In this document: in pieces, positions 8,575 to 17,261 of the stretch
How positions within the stretch are numbered: position 1 is the stretch's first letter
How the letters are laid out: the number at the start of each line of letters is the position of its first letter
DNA from: Limosilactobacillus coleohominis 101-4-CHN
Lineage (GTDB): Bacteria; Bacillota; Bacilli; Lactobacillales; Lactobacillaceae
Length of the DNA stretch: 64,000 nucleotides
NCBI RefSeq assembly: GCF_000161935.1
Contig: NZ_GG698803.1
Coordinates: 82,888-146,887 of the forward strand
Direction: 5' to 3'
Made by a program: the position numbers and the translations under genes
The notes under the pieces: model-generated
Databases searched by the model: none
What the model saw: only the letters and a program-made list of their open reading frames with translations
Told to the model about the DNA's origin: nothing

Positions 8575-9888
8575 TTAATCTTTAGTTGATGATTTAAATT
8601 CATCAAAATTAAGGATGAGGTTCAGAATTACCGCTGCCAGACTCCCCATCACAACCCCATTGCCCAAGATGATTTGTAATTCTGTGTTGAGGTGTTGGAA
8701 GATTTGTGGATAGACCGTGACGCCGAGTCCAAGACCAATTGATAGGGAAGCCACCATTAAATTGCTGTTTTTAGAAAAATCAACCTTATGGAGAATTTGC
8801 ATCCCTTGAATACCGACCATGCCAAACATCACGACCATGGCACCACCAAGAACCGGGTCGGGAATCATAGTGGCTAACGCACCGGCTTTAGGAAGCAAAC
8901 CAAGGATTAGTAATAAGACAGCAGCATAGTAAACTGGCCGTCGTGACCGCACCCCTGACATTTTCAAGACCCCAACGTTTTGAGAGAAAGTTGAATATGG
9001 GAAGGTATTGAAAAGTCCTCCCAGGATAGCGGCAATTCCTTCTGCACGGTAACCCCGTTTCATGTCATTCTCGGTAATCTTTTGGTGCGTGGCTTCGGCC
9101 AGGGCAAAGTAAACTCCGGTTGATTCAATCATGGTGGTGAGGGCCACCAAAATCATAGTAATAATTGCACCAGAGTTAAATGTTGGCACACCAAAGTAGA
9201 AGAAGCGTGGGAGGTGGAACCAGGCGGCACTAGTAACGGGCTGGGTCGAAACCATCCCCCAGGCTGCGGCCGCAAAAGAACCAATTAAAATACCAAGCAA
9301 GATGGCAATCGATTTAATAAAACCCTTACCAAAGCGGTTAATGAGCACGATCACGATAATTGTTAAAAAACCGATAATTAGGTCTTGCGGACTCCCGAAT
9401 GATTTTGCGGTGGCAGTCCCACCACCAAGATTTTGAAAACCAACGGGTACTAACGTGAAGCCAATTACAGTAATGAGGGATCCAGTCACGACTGGTGGAA
9501 ATAGTTTCTTCATTTTGGCGAAGTAGCCAGCGATTAAAAAGATGAAGATCCCGGCGCAAATAATGGCCCCATACATATAAGTGATGCCCATCTTACTGCC
9601 GATGGATTCTAGAGGCGCAACCGACTGGACAGCACAACCAAGAACGACCGGTAAACCAATTCCCATGAGTGGGGTGCGATGGAGTTGGAGCAGGGTGGCA
9701 ATCCCACACATAAAGATGTCGATGGAAACGAGGTACGTCATTTGCGCAGTTGAAAAATGTAAGAAGTTACCAATCAATAATGGAACTAAAACGTCTCCGG
9801 AATACATTGCCAAAAGGTGTTGAAAACCAAGGATGAGGTTTTTGCCAAAATTAGCGGTTGGTGCTGGCTGAGTGGTTTGTTGTGTCAA
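8575..9888 (-). CDS. pbuX: Xanthine/uracil-type (NCS2) purine permease
   Basis: 437 aa with about 13-14 membrane segments, of the nucleobase:cation symporter-2 family. The N-terminal LGFQHLLAMYSGDVLVPLL and the signature around NTFPYSTFSQNVGVLKMSGVR place it in the xanthine/urate branch. It takes up xanthine or related purines. The start is a TTG at 9886-9888 with GGGAGG six bases upstream. The leader holds a guanine-class riboswitch and terminator, which supports a purine substrate and predicts repression when guanine or hypoxanthine is plentiful. Confidence 0.93.
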   Translation of the reverse strand: MTQQTTQPAPTANFGKNLILGFQHLLAMYSGDVLVPLLIGNFLHFSTAQMTYLVSIDIFMCGIATLLQLHRTPLMGIGLPVVLGCAVQSVAPLESIGSKMGITYMYGAIICAGIFIFLIAGYFAKMKKLFPPVVTGSLITVIGFTLVPVGFQNLGGGTATAKSFGSPQDLIIGFLTIIVIVLINRFGKGFIKSIAILLGILIGSFAAAAWGMVSTQPVTSAAWFHLPRFFYFGVPTFNSGAIITMILVALTTMIESTGVYFALAEATHQKITENDMKRGYRAEGIAAILGGLFNTFPYSTFSQNVGVLKMSGVRSRRPVYYAAVLLLILGLLPKAGALATMIPDPVLGGAMVVMFGMVGIQGMQILHKVDFSKNSNLMVASLSIGLGLGVTVYPQIFQHLNTELQIILGNGVVMGSLAAVILNLILNFDEFKSSTKD

Positions 9889-9910
9889 GATAGTCCTCCC
9901 TGAAATAAAA

Positions 9911-9937
9911 AACGGGTCCCCATCTGGTGGACCCGTT
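9911..9937 (-). terminator. Riboswitch-controlled attenuator of the purine permease
   Basis: AACGGGTCC at 9911-9919 and GGACCCGTT at 9929-9937 form a 9-bp stem, followed on the minus strand by a T-run. It lies between the purine aptamer and the permease start, so it is the expression platform: ligand binding should favour this hairpin and stop transcription. Confidence 0.88.
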
Positions 9938-9948
9938 CATTGTAACGA

Positions 9949-10015
9949 TGCTTATAGTCTCATATTTACGGCATGAGGTAGAAACGTCCGACCATATTAC
10001 GGAAATATATAGGCA
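9949..10015 (-). promoter_or_regulatory. Purine riboswitch aptamer, guanine class
   Basis: Read on the minus strand, the segment holds the conserved purine-riboswitch blocks in order: a P1 strand with TATA, TATGG, GTTTCTACC, CCGTAAA and GACTA, then the closing P1 strand. The specificity base in GACTA is C, which marks guanine/hypoxanthine/xanthine rather than adenine sensing. It precedes a terminator and a purine permease, the textbook arrangement. Confidence 0.93.
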
Positions 10016-10031
10016 ATATTTAATTGTAAGT

Positions 10032-10060
10032 ATCTTAACATAATTAACGAACAATCTCAA
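10032..10060 (-). promoter_or_regulatory. Predicted promoter of the purine permease leader
   Basis: On the minus strand TTGAGA (10055-10060) and TAAGAT (10032-10037) are separated by 17 bp, placing transcription start just ahead of the riboswitch aptamer. Confidence 0.6.
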
Positions 10061-10063
10061 TGA

Positions 10064-10984
10064 TTATTTCCACCAATGTCGGTTAAAAACGAACCAGATG
10101 GAAAGTGCCATCAAAATTAATGTGATAATAATGGTGATTTGCCATGCAAAGTCGTTTTGAGCGAACGGCAATGTTTTAACATTTTCACCATAAAAGCCGG
10201 AAACAATTGGTGGAATTGCTAGCACAATGGAATAGACGGTTAAGAATTTCATGGTTTGGTTTAGGTTACTATCTAGAACCTTACTGTATGCATCGGAAAC
10301 GCGGGCCGACACATCCGAAGTCATCTGGGCCATTTCCAGTCCCTGTTGGGCTTCAACAATGACATCATCGAGATCGTTACGTTGCTTGCGCGTCATCAGG
10401 TGGTTAAATCGACGTTTAAATTCTTGTAGCAAGGAGACATTTCCCTGTAAAGAAGTCAGAATATAAACTAAACCAGTTTCGATTTCCATAAATTCGGTGA
10501 TGGCTTTTCGTTCAGTATGCTTTTGCAGGTTTCGTTGAATTTCTCGTCGCTGTTGATCAGCCCGACGGATGGGCCCAAAGTACGCTGTCGAAAGTTGATA
10601 TAAAATCGGCAAAATAAAGTCAAACTGGTCGGTTTGACGATCCCGCTGCTTGAGTTTCTCGAGCTGACGGGCAATGATACCGTTGACGAAGTTGGTTTGT
10701 GCGTTCGTGAAGGTGAGCACATTATTGGTAGTCAACATAATGCCAATGGGCGCGGTTTGTGGAGCCGATAATTCGTGGGTAGGGACGTAAACGTCGAAAA
10801 TTAAAAGGGTTACCCCCGCGTCAGGATCGACTTCCACCCGGGCTTTTTCGTAAGGGTCAATTGCGTAATCCAGTAATTCCTGAGTCACTTCATATTTTTC
10901 AAACAAGGCTTCCCGTTCATTGGGAAGTGGTTCAAAGACACTGACCCAGTAACCATGATCGTTAATTTTAACTGAACTAAGCAC
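10064..10984 (-). CDS. CorA-family divalent metal transporter, GEN variant
   Basis: 306 aa with a long cytoplasmic N-terminal domain and two C-terminal membrane helices, the CorA layout. The first helix ends in FYGEN (Gly266-Glu267-Asn268) where magnesium channels normally carry YGMN. The C-terminus RHWWK is basic as usual. The changed residue sits in the selectivity loop, so magnesium as substrate is not certain; zinc- or cobalt-moving relatives with altered loops are known. The start overlaps nothing; no M-box riboswitch is visible in the 85-bp gap upstream. Confidence 0.85.
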   Translation of the reverse strand: MLSSVKINDHGYWVSVFEPLPNEREALFEKYEVTQELLDYAIDPYEKARVEVDPDAGVTLLIFDVYVPTHELSAPQTAPIGIMLTTNNVLTFTNAQTNFVNGIIARQLEKLKQRDRQTDQFDFILPILYQLSTAYFGPIRRADQQRREIQRNLQKHTERKAITEFMEIETGLVYILTSLQGNVSLLQEFKRRFNHLMTRKQRNDLDDVIVEAQQGLEMAQMTSDVSARVSDAYSKVLDSNLNQTMKFLTVYSIVLAIPPIVSGFYGENVKTLPFAQNDFAWQITIIITLILMALSIWFVFNRHWWK

Positions 10985-11068
10985 AATTTCACCTCCACAA
11001 ATTAATCATTTATAATTCATTATACGCTATTATAATATCAGGATTGAAGTAGAAATGAGGAGAATCTT

Positions 11069-11986
11069 TTGATAAAACCACGATGGATAATAAAGGAACA
11101 ATTGGGCTCACAACAAGCGCGATGCTCGGTCCGCCATTTACTACAACAGCAATGGTCTTTACCAAGCCGATTAGTTCACTATTTACGGATCCGTCGTCAG
11201 GTATTAATTAATGGAGACTACCGGAATATGAACGAGCCAGTCGCTCCGGGTGAGCAGGTGACACTCAAGTTTGTTGGAGATGAATTTCGAACGCCGACTT
11301 CTAATTATCAGCCGACATCATCACCAATGCTGGACATTCTTTTTGAAAATCGTGATCTACTGGTTGTGAATAAGCCTGCGGGACAGAAGACGCACCCCAA
11401 CCAGCCGCTAGAAACGGGAACATTAATGAATGACGTGGCAGGGTATTTAGAAGGCAGTTCTGCGGCGGCTTACATGGTGCACCGCATCGACCAAGCAACC
11501 AGTGGGGCAGTGATTGTCGCAAAAAATCCTGTGGTGGTGCCGATTTTAGATCACTATATCGCAGCAGGAAAAATTCATCGCCGCTACGTTGCCGTCGTCG
11601 AAGGAACCTTTGCCCAAAAAGGTGGCCGATTTAACTGGCCAATTGGTTTCAACCCGACTGATCAGCGGAAACGATGTGTGAATGGTTTAAAGGCAAAGCC
11701 AGCAGTAACAGACTATCAGGTATTACAAACATCTGATAATTTAAGTTTGGTTCAGTTACAATTGCAGACCGGACGGACGCACCAAATCCGGGTCCACTTA
11801 GCCCATAGTGGGCACCCAATTGTCGGTGATCCCTTATACAATGGTCAACCTAATTCACGGATGCTCCTCCATGGGATCGCTCAGCAACTAATTGTGCCCT
11901 TTAAGAAAACTTTACGTGAGATTTACGCCCCGCTCCCTAACTATTTTCCGCCAGCTCTGGTAAAATATGACCAGAAAGAATCATAA
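11069..11986 (+). CDS. RluA-family pseudouridine synthase
   Basis: 305 aa. An S4-like RNA-binding N-terminus (residues 15-75) is followed by the RluA catalytic domain with HRIDQATSG and catalytic Asp141; the LQTGRTHQIRVHLAHSGHPIVGD-type motif near 235-260 is conserved. It converts uridine to pseudouridine in rRNA or tRNA; the exact site is unknown. The start is TTG at 11069 with GAGGAGA at 11057-11063. The terC gene follows by 12 bp, so the two form an operon. Confidence 0.92.
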   Translation: MIKPRWIIKEQLGSQQARCSVRHLLQQQWSLPSRLVHYLRIRRQVLINGDYRNMNEPVAPGEQVTLKFVGDEFRTPTSNYQPTSSPMLDILFENRDLLVVNKPAGQKTHPNQPLETGTLMNDVAGYLEGSSAAAYMVHRIDQATSGAVIVAKNPVVVPILDHYIAAGKIHRRYVAVVEGTFAQKGGRFNWPIGFNPTDQRKRCVNGLKAKPAVTDYQVLQTSDNLSLVQLQLQTGRTHQIRVHLAHSGHPIVGDPLYNGQPNSRMLLHGIAQQLIVPFKKTLREIYAPLPNYFPPALVKYDQKES

Positions 11987-11998
11987 GGGGGATATTAA

Positions 11999-12796
11999 TT
12001 GTCACTTTTAGGAGAACTCTATGGACCGTTTTTTGATGGTCATAATTGGTTAACTGTTATTGAGTCCGGTCAGGACTGGCTAATTATTTTATCGCTAGTA
12101 TTAATTGAATGTCTGCTGTCTGTTGACAACGCCATTGTTCTGGCTGCCCAAACCAGAGTTCTGCCAACGTTAAAGGAACAAGAAGAGTCACTGTTTTACG
12201 GTATTTGGGGCTCATACCTTTTCCGGTTTTTAATTATTGGAATTGGAACGTTTCTGATTAATTTTTGGGAAATCAAGGTGCTTGGTGCAATTTACCTGAT
12301 GTACCTTTCATACCGCTTTTTTAAGAATCAACTAACCGGACAGCACCATCGTCGGCAACGAAAGAGTCGTGCGGCGGGGTTAACTGGTCGGAAACGATTT
12401 TGGGCAGTTGTCGCTCAAATTGAATTTATTGATATTGTGTTCTCAATCGATTCAGTTCTGGCATCATTAGCCGTTTCATCTAATCCCGTCATTGTTTTGA
12501 TTGGTGGTTGTATCGGGATTGCCTGCATGCGGGGAGTGGCTGAAATTATTATGCGTTTAATGCGTAAGATTCCAGAGTTGGAGCCAATGGCATATGTCTT
12601 AATTTTCTTGATTGCAATTAAACTCTTCTTGACGATTCCAATGATTGATATTGAGATTCCTTCGGGACAGTTTGGAATTTTCATAGTTGGGGTATTTATT
12701 GCAACCTTTATTGTTCACTTTATTCGAAATCCGAAGGGTAAGGGTGAGCAACCACAAGTAAAGGAGGATGATAATGATGATCGAAGCCACCGTTGA
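11999..12796 (+). CDS. TerC-family integral membrane protein
   Basis: 265 aa with about seven membrane helices. The diagnostic acidic motifs of the TerC family are present: LIECLLSVDNAIVLA near residues 36-50 and EFIDIVFSIDSVLA near 140-155, whose Glu/Asp residues are thought to bind metal. Members such as Bacillus MeeF/MeeY export manganese during metalation of secreted proteins. The start is TTG at 11999 behind an AAGGGGG ribosome site. The C-terminus is charged. Its end overlaps the thioredoxin gene by 23 bp. Confidence 0.9.
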   Translation: MSLLGELYGPFFDGHNWLTVIESGQDWLIILSLVLIECLLSVDNAIVLAAQTRVLPTLKEQEESLFYGIWGSYLFRFLIIGIGTFLINFWEIKVLGAIYLMYLSYRFFKNQLTGQHHRRQRKSRAAGLTGRKRFWAVVAQIEFIDIVFSIDSVLASLAVSSNPVIVLIGGCIGIACMRGVAEIIMRLMRKIPELEPMAYVLIFLIAIKLFLTIPMIDIEIPSGQFGIFIVGVFIATFIVHFIRNPKGKGEQPQVKEDDNDDRSHR

Positions 12797-13100
12797 TAAT
12801 TTTGACCAGTTAACTGCGGGTAAGTTAACAGTCGTTGATTTCTGGGCACCCTGGTGTGGGCCATGTAAAATGATGGCGCCGGTAATGGAAGAAATGGCCC
12901 AAAAGTATGGCGAGCGAATTCAATTCGTTAAATTTAACGTTGATGATAATAAGGAAATTCCACAACGATACAAAGTGATGAGCATTCCGAGTCTTGTTTT
13001 GTTTCGGGATGGGCAAGCTAAGGAAAAGGTGACGGGTTTTTATAATGCCGCCCAGCTTAGTCACTATTTCGAACGGAAATTAGGGGAAAACGAGCAGTAA
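12774..13100 (+). CDS. trxA: Thioredoxin
   Basis: 108 aa with the WCGPC active site near residue 30 and the cis-proline loop SIPS; full thioredoxin fold length. It reduces protein disulfides. AAAGGAGG ends at 12767, so the ATG at 12774 (6 nt away) or 12777 (9 nt away) is the likely start, rather than the ATG at 12768, which touches the ribosome site. It overlaps the end of the terC gene, so translation is probably coupled. Confidence 0.93.
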   Translation: MMIEATVDNFDQLTAGKLTVVDFWAPWCGPCKMMAPVMEEMAQKYGERIQFVKFNVDDNKEIPQRYKVMSIPSLVLFRDGQAKEKVTGFYNAAQLSHYFERKLGENEQ

Positions 13101-13110
13101 TCTGAATAGT

Positions 13111-13155
13111 AACAGCCTTCCGAAAACGACTTCGCTTTCTGAAAGGCTGTTTTTT
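13111..13155 (+). terminator. Terminator of the rlu-terC-trxA operon
   Basis: AACAGCCTT and AAGGCTGTT form the base of an imperfect long hairpin followed by six Ts. Confidence 0.85.
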
Positions 13156-13181
13156 ATATGGATATGAATGATGGCAGCAAA

Positions 13182-14135
13182 TCACATTTTCAATAATTTT
13201 TCCGCATTATTTAAATCTGTAATTAAAACGTTTGCGTAACCACCAGTTAAGACCGCATGGATCGCTGGTAATTTTTCAATTCCACCAGCGACTAAGATCG
13301 ATTGGCGTTTATGTTTGAGATCCGCAAGTGGTAATGAGACGGTCCGTTGGGCGATTTTAGGTGCCGCAATCGTCCCGTTTTTGGTAATGAATTGAGAGAG
13401 AACATCACCAACTGCATGGGTCTCTAAAAAGTTAATTTGCTGCTGTGTGAAGTAGCCAAGTTGGAACAGCATCGCTTCAGGCCGGGTAGTACCAACGGTA
13501 AAGAGGGCAATTTGGGCATCCTGTCCCTGCTTAATAATGCGCTTAATGAATTGATCCTGGAGTACGAGATCACGGGTCTTTTGGTTGTCAAAAATAACTG
13601 GGACGGGCAGAATCTCCGTCTGGGTGTGGAAGGAGGCATTAAACTGCTGGGTAATAATACTCGAATAGTTATTTCGTGATGAATTAGACACGGTTCCCTT
13701 CAGATAAACCGTTTGAACGTTCTTTTTCGTACTTGGCTGAAGATATTTTGCAATTGCAGCCATGGTGGTTCCCCAAGTCAAACCAATGGTATCGTTATCC
13801 TCGACGATTGTGCCTAAGTAATTAGCAGCGAGTTCGCCAATTTGGTTCAAAATACTTTGGTAGGAGTCGCCAACTTGGTCAGCAACTAGGACTTTTTGGA
13901 GATGATATTTTTGGGCCAGTTTTTGCGGCAGACTGGAAACCTGTTCAAAGGGATTATTAATGGTAATTTGAACGATATTTTGATCTTGAGCCAGCTGCAG
14001 GAGGCGTGAAACCGTGGGCCGGGATAAAGATAACCTTTTTGCAATTGCTGTTTGACTGATTTTATCAATGTAATACAACCGACTAACCGTAACGGCCGCC
14101 TTTAATTGGGCGGCATTTTTATTTGTTGTGACCAT
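13182..14135 (-). CDS. deoR: SorC/DeoR-type sugar-binding transcriptional regulator
   Basis: 317 aa. A helix-turn-helix spans roughly residues 20-45 (QTAIAKRLSLSRPTVSRLL) and is followed by a sugar-phosphate-binding domain with the GLTWG and ILVAGG motifs typical of Bacillus DeoR and SorC regulators. It should respond to deoxyribose-5-phosphate or a related phosphate and control the divergent deoC operon. I chose the ATG at 14135 because GGGGGTG lies seven bases upstream; an in-frame ATG at 14180 has no ribosome site. A TTTACA-AA-TGTAAA palindrome in the divergent gap is a candidate operator. Confidence 0.88.
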   Translation of the reverse strand: MVTTNKNAAQLKAAVTVSRLYYIDKISQTAIAKRLSLSRPTVSRLLQLAQDQNIVQITINNPFEQVSSLPQKLAQKYHLQKVLVADQVGDSYQSILNQIGELAANYLGTIVEDNDTIGLTWGTTMAAIAKYLQPSTKKNVQTVYLKGTVSNSSRNNYSSIITQQFNASFHTQTEILPVPVIFDNQKTRDLVLQDQFIKRIIKQGQDAQIALFTVGTTRPEAMLFQLGYFTQQQINFLETHAVGDVLSQFITKNGTIAAPKIAQRTVSLPLADLKHKRQSILVAGGIEKLPAIHAVLTGGYANVLITDLNNAEKLLKM

Positions 14136-14188
14136 TGGTTTCACCCCCGCTAACAAGCATTGATTTTTACTATTTTTCATTTTAGCTA

Positions 14189-14202
14189 TTTACAAATGTA
14201 AA
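14189..14202. promoter_or_regulatory. Candidate DeoR operator
   Basis: TTTACA-AA-TGTAAA is a perfect 6+6 palindrome with a 2-bp spacer in the divergent deoR/deoC region. Its position suits an operator, but no direct evidence links the regulator to it. Confidence 0.5.
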
Positions 14203-14215
14203 AGCAAGGATTAAT

Positions 14216-14230
14216 ATGAAAGCGTATTCA
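14216..14230 (+). promoter_or_regulatory. cre site upstream of deoC
   Basis: ATGAAAGCGTATTCA matches the cre consensus WTGNAANCGNWNNCW at every position. It lies 48 bp ahead of deoC, so CcpA should repress the deoxyribose operon when preferred sugars are present. Confidence 0.75.
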
Positions 14231-14277
14231 AGAAATAGGAACGTAATCATTGTGATTGTTGAGGAGGACTATTAGTT

Positions 14278-14931
14278 ATGGAATTTAACAAGTACATTGA
14301 TCATACATTATTAGCACCCGACGCTACTGAAGAACAAGTTGATACGGTGATTAAGCAGGCAATTGATAACCACTTCCACACCGTGATGATTAACCCATAC
14401 TGGGTTGCTAAGACGCACAAGGCAGTTGCCGGGACTGATGTTAAGACTGCTTGTGTGATTGGATTCCCTCTCGGGGCTAACACCACCAAGATTAAGGTCG
14501 CAGAAGCACAGGATGCCATTGACAATGGCGTTGATGAATTAGACATGGTAATGAACATTGGTGAAATGAAGTCTGGTCATTACGATAAAGTTGAAAAAGA
14601 CATTCAGGCAGTTGTGGATGCCGGACACGCAGCCAATAAGGTTGTCAAAGTTATCATTGAAACCTGTCTCTTAACTGATGATGAAATTACCAAGGCTTCA
14701 GAAATCGTTGCTAAGACTGGGGCTGACTTTGTGAAGACTTCCACGGGCTTCTCTACTGAAGGTGCTACCGTTCATGCAGTTAAATTAATGTCGGCTGCAG
14801 TCAAAGGTAGCAACACAGCCGTTAAGGCTTCCGGTGGAATTCACAGTGCCGAAGAAGCACAAGCAATGATTGATGCCGGGGCAACTCGTTTAGGGGTCAG
14901 CCACAGTATGGCAATTATTGGTAAAGAATAA
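14278..14931 (+). CDS. deoC: Deoxyribose-phosphate aldolase
   Basis: 217 aa, full length. The Schiff-base lysine is in VKTSTGF near residue 153, with the supporting KASGGI near 180 and the ELDMVMNIG strand near 87-95. It splits 2-deoxyribose-5-phosphate into acetaldehyde and glyceraldehyde-3-phosphate. The ATG follows GAGGAGG. It heads an operon with the DUF4432 gene 20 bp on and a ribokinase-family kinase, and has a perfect cre site upstream. Confidence 0.96.
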   Translation: MEFNKYIDHTLLAPDATEEQVDTVIKQAIDNHFHTVMINPYWVAKTHKAVAGTDVKTACVIGFPLGANTTKIKVAEAQDAIDNGVDELDMVMNIGEMKSGHYDKVEKDIQAVVDAGHAANKVVKVIIETCLLTDDEITKASEIVAKTGADFVKTSTGFSTEGATVHAVKLMSAAVKGSNTAVKASGGIHSAEEAQAMIDAGATRLGVSHSMAIIGKE

Positions 14932-14951
14932 TTAAACGAAGGTGAAAAATC

Positions 14952-15968
14952 ATGAAACGTTTTAATTTAAGTCATGCAATGTTCTCTGATGCTAAGTATC
15001 TCCTTTATGAAGACGACAATTTTAAGGCAGAAACGTATAAGTTTCCTGATGGTATCGAAGCCTTAAAGGTTTCCAACAGTCGTGGTTACCTAACATTATT
15101 ACCATTTTACGGTTTGATCATTTGGGATGCCGTATTTGATGGTATTAACTTAAAGGAAAAGGATGGCTTTAAGCAGCCTCACTGGGGAAAGCAAATTGCG
15201 GATACCTATGGTGCTTTTGAATTTACTTCTGGTTTACTGGCTAATGGTAACCCTGGTCCAGAAGACCACCATGTACAACATGGGGAAGCCGCCACTGCAC
15301 GGATGGACCATGCTTACTTAGAAATTGGCGATGATACCATCACTGTGCAAAGCGACTACGAATACATCAAGGGCTTTGGTGATCACTACATTGAAAAGCC
15401 ATCAGTCACAATGCACAAAGACAGTGGTTTATTCGATATTCGTCAACACGTCAAGAACTTATCTGGTTGCGCACCGATGACTTTACAATACATGTGCCAC
15501 CTTTGCTATGCATATGTTGACGATGCCGTTATGACTTCTAATATTCCAGACGAAGCCTTCCAATTACGGACTTCAGTACCGGATCACGTTCACCCAACTC
15601 CTGAATGGACTAAGTTTACGGATGAACTGGAGAAGAGTGGCAAGATGATTGACAAATTGGACGATGCCAGTCACTATGACCCAGAAATTGTCTTCTTCTC
15701 CAAAGATTTACGGAAGTACACAGACAAAGCTGAATTCCGGATGGACTTAGGAAATGGTCATAACTTCTTGACAACTTATGAAACAGAAAACTTGCCGATT
15801 GTTACTCGTTGGATTCTCTACAATGCTGACCAACAAGTCGCTGCTTACTGTCTTCCAGGAACTTGTACCCCAGAAGGCCAAGCAGCAGCGAAGAAGGCTG
15901 GAACATTAATTATGCTCCAACCAGGTGAAGAAAAAGACTTCCACGTTGTAACTGGACTTGAAAAATAG
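14952..15968 (+). CDS. DUF4432/aldose-epimerase-like protein of the deoxyribose operon
   Basis: 338 aa, resembling the galactose-mutarotase fold (DUF4432). Visible features are a TSGLLANGNPGPEDHHVQHGE stretch near residues 92-112 with clustered His residues, and a late HNFLTTYETENLPIVTRW segment typical of the mutarotase beta-sandwich. It sits between deoC and a kinase, 13 bp before the kinase. I infer a role interconverting anomers of deoxyribose or ribose before phosphorylation. The Salmonella deoQKPX regulon, as I recall, also contains an uncharacterised gene of this size (deoX); homology needs checking. The reaction is unproven. Confidence 0.78.
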   Translation: MKRFNLSHAMFSDAKYLLYEDDNFKAETYKFPDGIEALKVSNSRGYLTLLPFYGLIIWDAVFDGINLKEKDGFKQPHWGKQIADTYGAFEFTSGLLANGNPGPEDHHVQHGEAATARMDHAYLEIGDDTITVQSDYEYIKGFGDHYIEKPSVTMHKDSGLFDIRQHVKNLSGCAPMTLQYMCHLCYAYVDDAVMTSNIPDEAFQLRTSVPDHVHPTPEWTKFTDELEKSGKMIDKLDDASHYDPEIVFFSKDLRKYTDKAEFRMDLGNGHNFLTTYETENLPIVTRWILYNADQQVAAYCLPGTCTPEGQAAAKKAGTLIMLQPGEEKDFHVVTGLEK

Positions 15969-15981
15969 GAGGGTGTAGAAG

Positions 15982-16932
15982 ATGACTCACGACATTACAG
16001 TAATTGGTTCCAACATGATGGAACTTTCAACAGATATTGACCGGATGCCAAAACTCGGTGAAACTGTGGCGGCACCTGATTTTCACATGGCCTTTGGGGG
16101 CAAAGGTGCAAACCAAGCTTATGCGGCCTCACAATTGGGATCAAACGTGGCAATGATTTCCAAAGTTGGTTCCGATATGCTGGGTCGTGAGTATCTAAAG
16201 CACTTTAAAGAAAGCGGCATTGATGTGGCTGGAGTTAGTGTTGGCAAAAAGAGTAACGGGGTTGCACCATGCTTCATTCAAGGAAACATGAACAGTATTA
16301 TTATTGTGCAAGGTGCTAATAGTGAATTGACACCAGATGTGCTGGAAGACTACCGCGATATTATTAAAAACTCAAAGTTGATTGTTCTACAACAAGAAAT
16401 TTCACTTGAAACGGACTACCGGGCAATTGAAATGGCCCATGAATATGGGGTGCCGGTAATGCTAAATCCGGCACCGGCTAACGATCACATTGACATTCAG
16501 CATGTGGCAATGTGTGAGTTCTACTCACCCAACGAAACAGAATTAGGTCGGCTGACCAAGATGCCAATTGATACGATTGATCAAATCAAGGCGGCGGCTC
16601 ATAAGCTTGTTGATCTGGGGGTCAAAAACGTTATTGTTACGATTGGTTCCCGGGGTGCACTCTGGGTAAGCAAGGATCACGAAGAATTAATTCCGTCATA
16701 TAAAGTCGACGCAGTTGATTCAATTGGTGCAGGTGATTCGTTTGTCGGGGCCTTCTCGCATTACTACACACAAGGTGAAGACATTAGTACGGCACTCAAA
16801 CATGCGAACGCCTATGCGGCCGTTACGGTCACACGTGCTGGTAGCCAAACCTCGTACCCAACTGCCAAGGAATTACCAGCTTTGCAACGGAAGTTGGGAA
16901 TTGACGTCACCGATGAATTGGTTGGTGCATAA
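15982..16932 (+). CDS. Ribokinase-family (PfkB) sugar kinase, probably deoxyribokinase
   Basis: 316 aa. The PfkB signature 1 region GGKGANQAYAASQLG is near residues 38-52, and the ATP/catalytic motif DSIGAGDSFVGAF with the catalytic Asp is near 242-254. Its place in the deoC operon, 13 bp after the mutarotase-like gene, suggests phosphorylation of deoxyribose to feed deoC, although ribose cannot be excluded. A second, distinct ribokinase with rbsD lies 330 bp downstream, which strengthens a division of labour. The ATG follows GGAGGGT. The operon terminator is at 16945-16975. Confidence 0.88.
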   Translation: MTHDITVIGSNMMELSTDIDRMPKLGETVAAPDFHMAFGGKGANQAYAASQLGSNVAMISKVGSDMLGREYLKHFKESGIDVAGVSVGKKSNGVAPCFIQGNMNSIIIVQGANSELTPDVLEDYRDIIKNSKLIVLQQEISLETDYRAIEMAHEYGVPVMLNPAPANDHIDIQHVAMCEFYSPNETELGRLTKMPIDTIDQIKAAAHKLVDLGVKNVIVTIGSRGALWVSKDHEELIPSYKVDAVDSIGAGDSFVGAFSHYYTQGEDISTALKHANAYAAVTVTRAGSQTSYPTAKELPALQRKLGIDVTDELVGA

Positions 16933-16944
16933 CGTTGTTTTAAG

Positions 16945-16981
16945 GAGAAGCACAACGATGGTGAATGTGCTTCTCTTTTTT
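16945..16981 (+). terminator. Terminator of the deoC operon
   Basis: A 10-bp perfect stem (GAGAAGCACA with TGTGCTTCTC) followed by six Ts. Confidence 0.9.
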
Positions 16982-17039
16982 AGAGGCCAATTTGGTGTTT
17001 GACTTCACAATCAAACCGGTTTCAGTTCATTGATATTTT

Positions 17040-17054
17040 TGAATGCGCTTGCAA
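17040..17054 (-). promoter_or_regulatory. cre site 1 upstream of the rbs operon
   Basis: Read on the minus strand TTGCAAGCGCATTCA matches the cre consensus WTGNAANCGNWNNCW fully. A near-identical copy lies 123 bp downstream. This is part of the 330-bp gene-free stretch at 16933-17261, which otherwise holds the deo terminator, a promoter and a palindromic operator. Confidence 0.7.
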
Positions 17055-17162
17055 ATGTTGAAAGCATTCAAATAAAAAAATTTAAAAATTTTGCTGGAAT
17101 GTGAAAGGCCGAGCGTATACGTTTTCATGGAGTTTTCATTGTTAAACGTTAAACTTGTTGAC

Positions 17163-17232
17163 GGAATGCGCTTGCAAACGATTTCTTGGTATGGTAAATT
17201 ATGATCGTTAAGAAAATGTAAAACGGTTTACG
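17163..17232 (+). promoter_or_regulatory. rbs promoter with cre site 2 and operator
   Basis: TTGCAA (17172-17177) and TAAATT (17195-17200) are spaced by 17 bp and form a plausible promoter. The second cre copy at 17163-17177 overlaps the -35 and differs from consensus only at the last base. A GTAAAACGGTTTAC near-palindrome (17218-17231) lies just after the expected transcription start and resembles a LacI/RbsR-type operator. No adjacent rbsR gene is present, so the regulator must be elsewhere. Confidence 0.6.
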
Positions 17233-17261
17233 TGATTTTACTGAACAAGGAGGATGACAGA

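Noticed and set aside
10985-11068. Search for an M-box riboswitch ahead of the CorA-like gene
   Set aside because: The 84-bp gap is too short and shows no M-box blocks.
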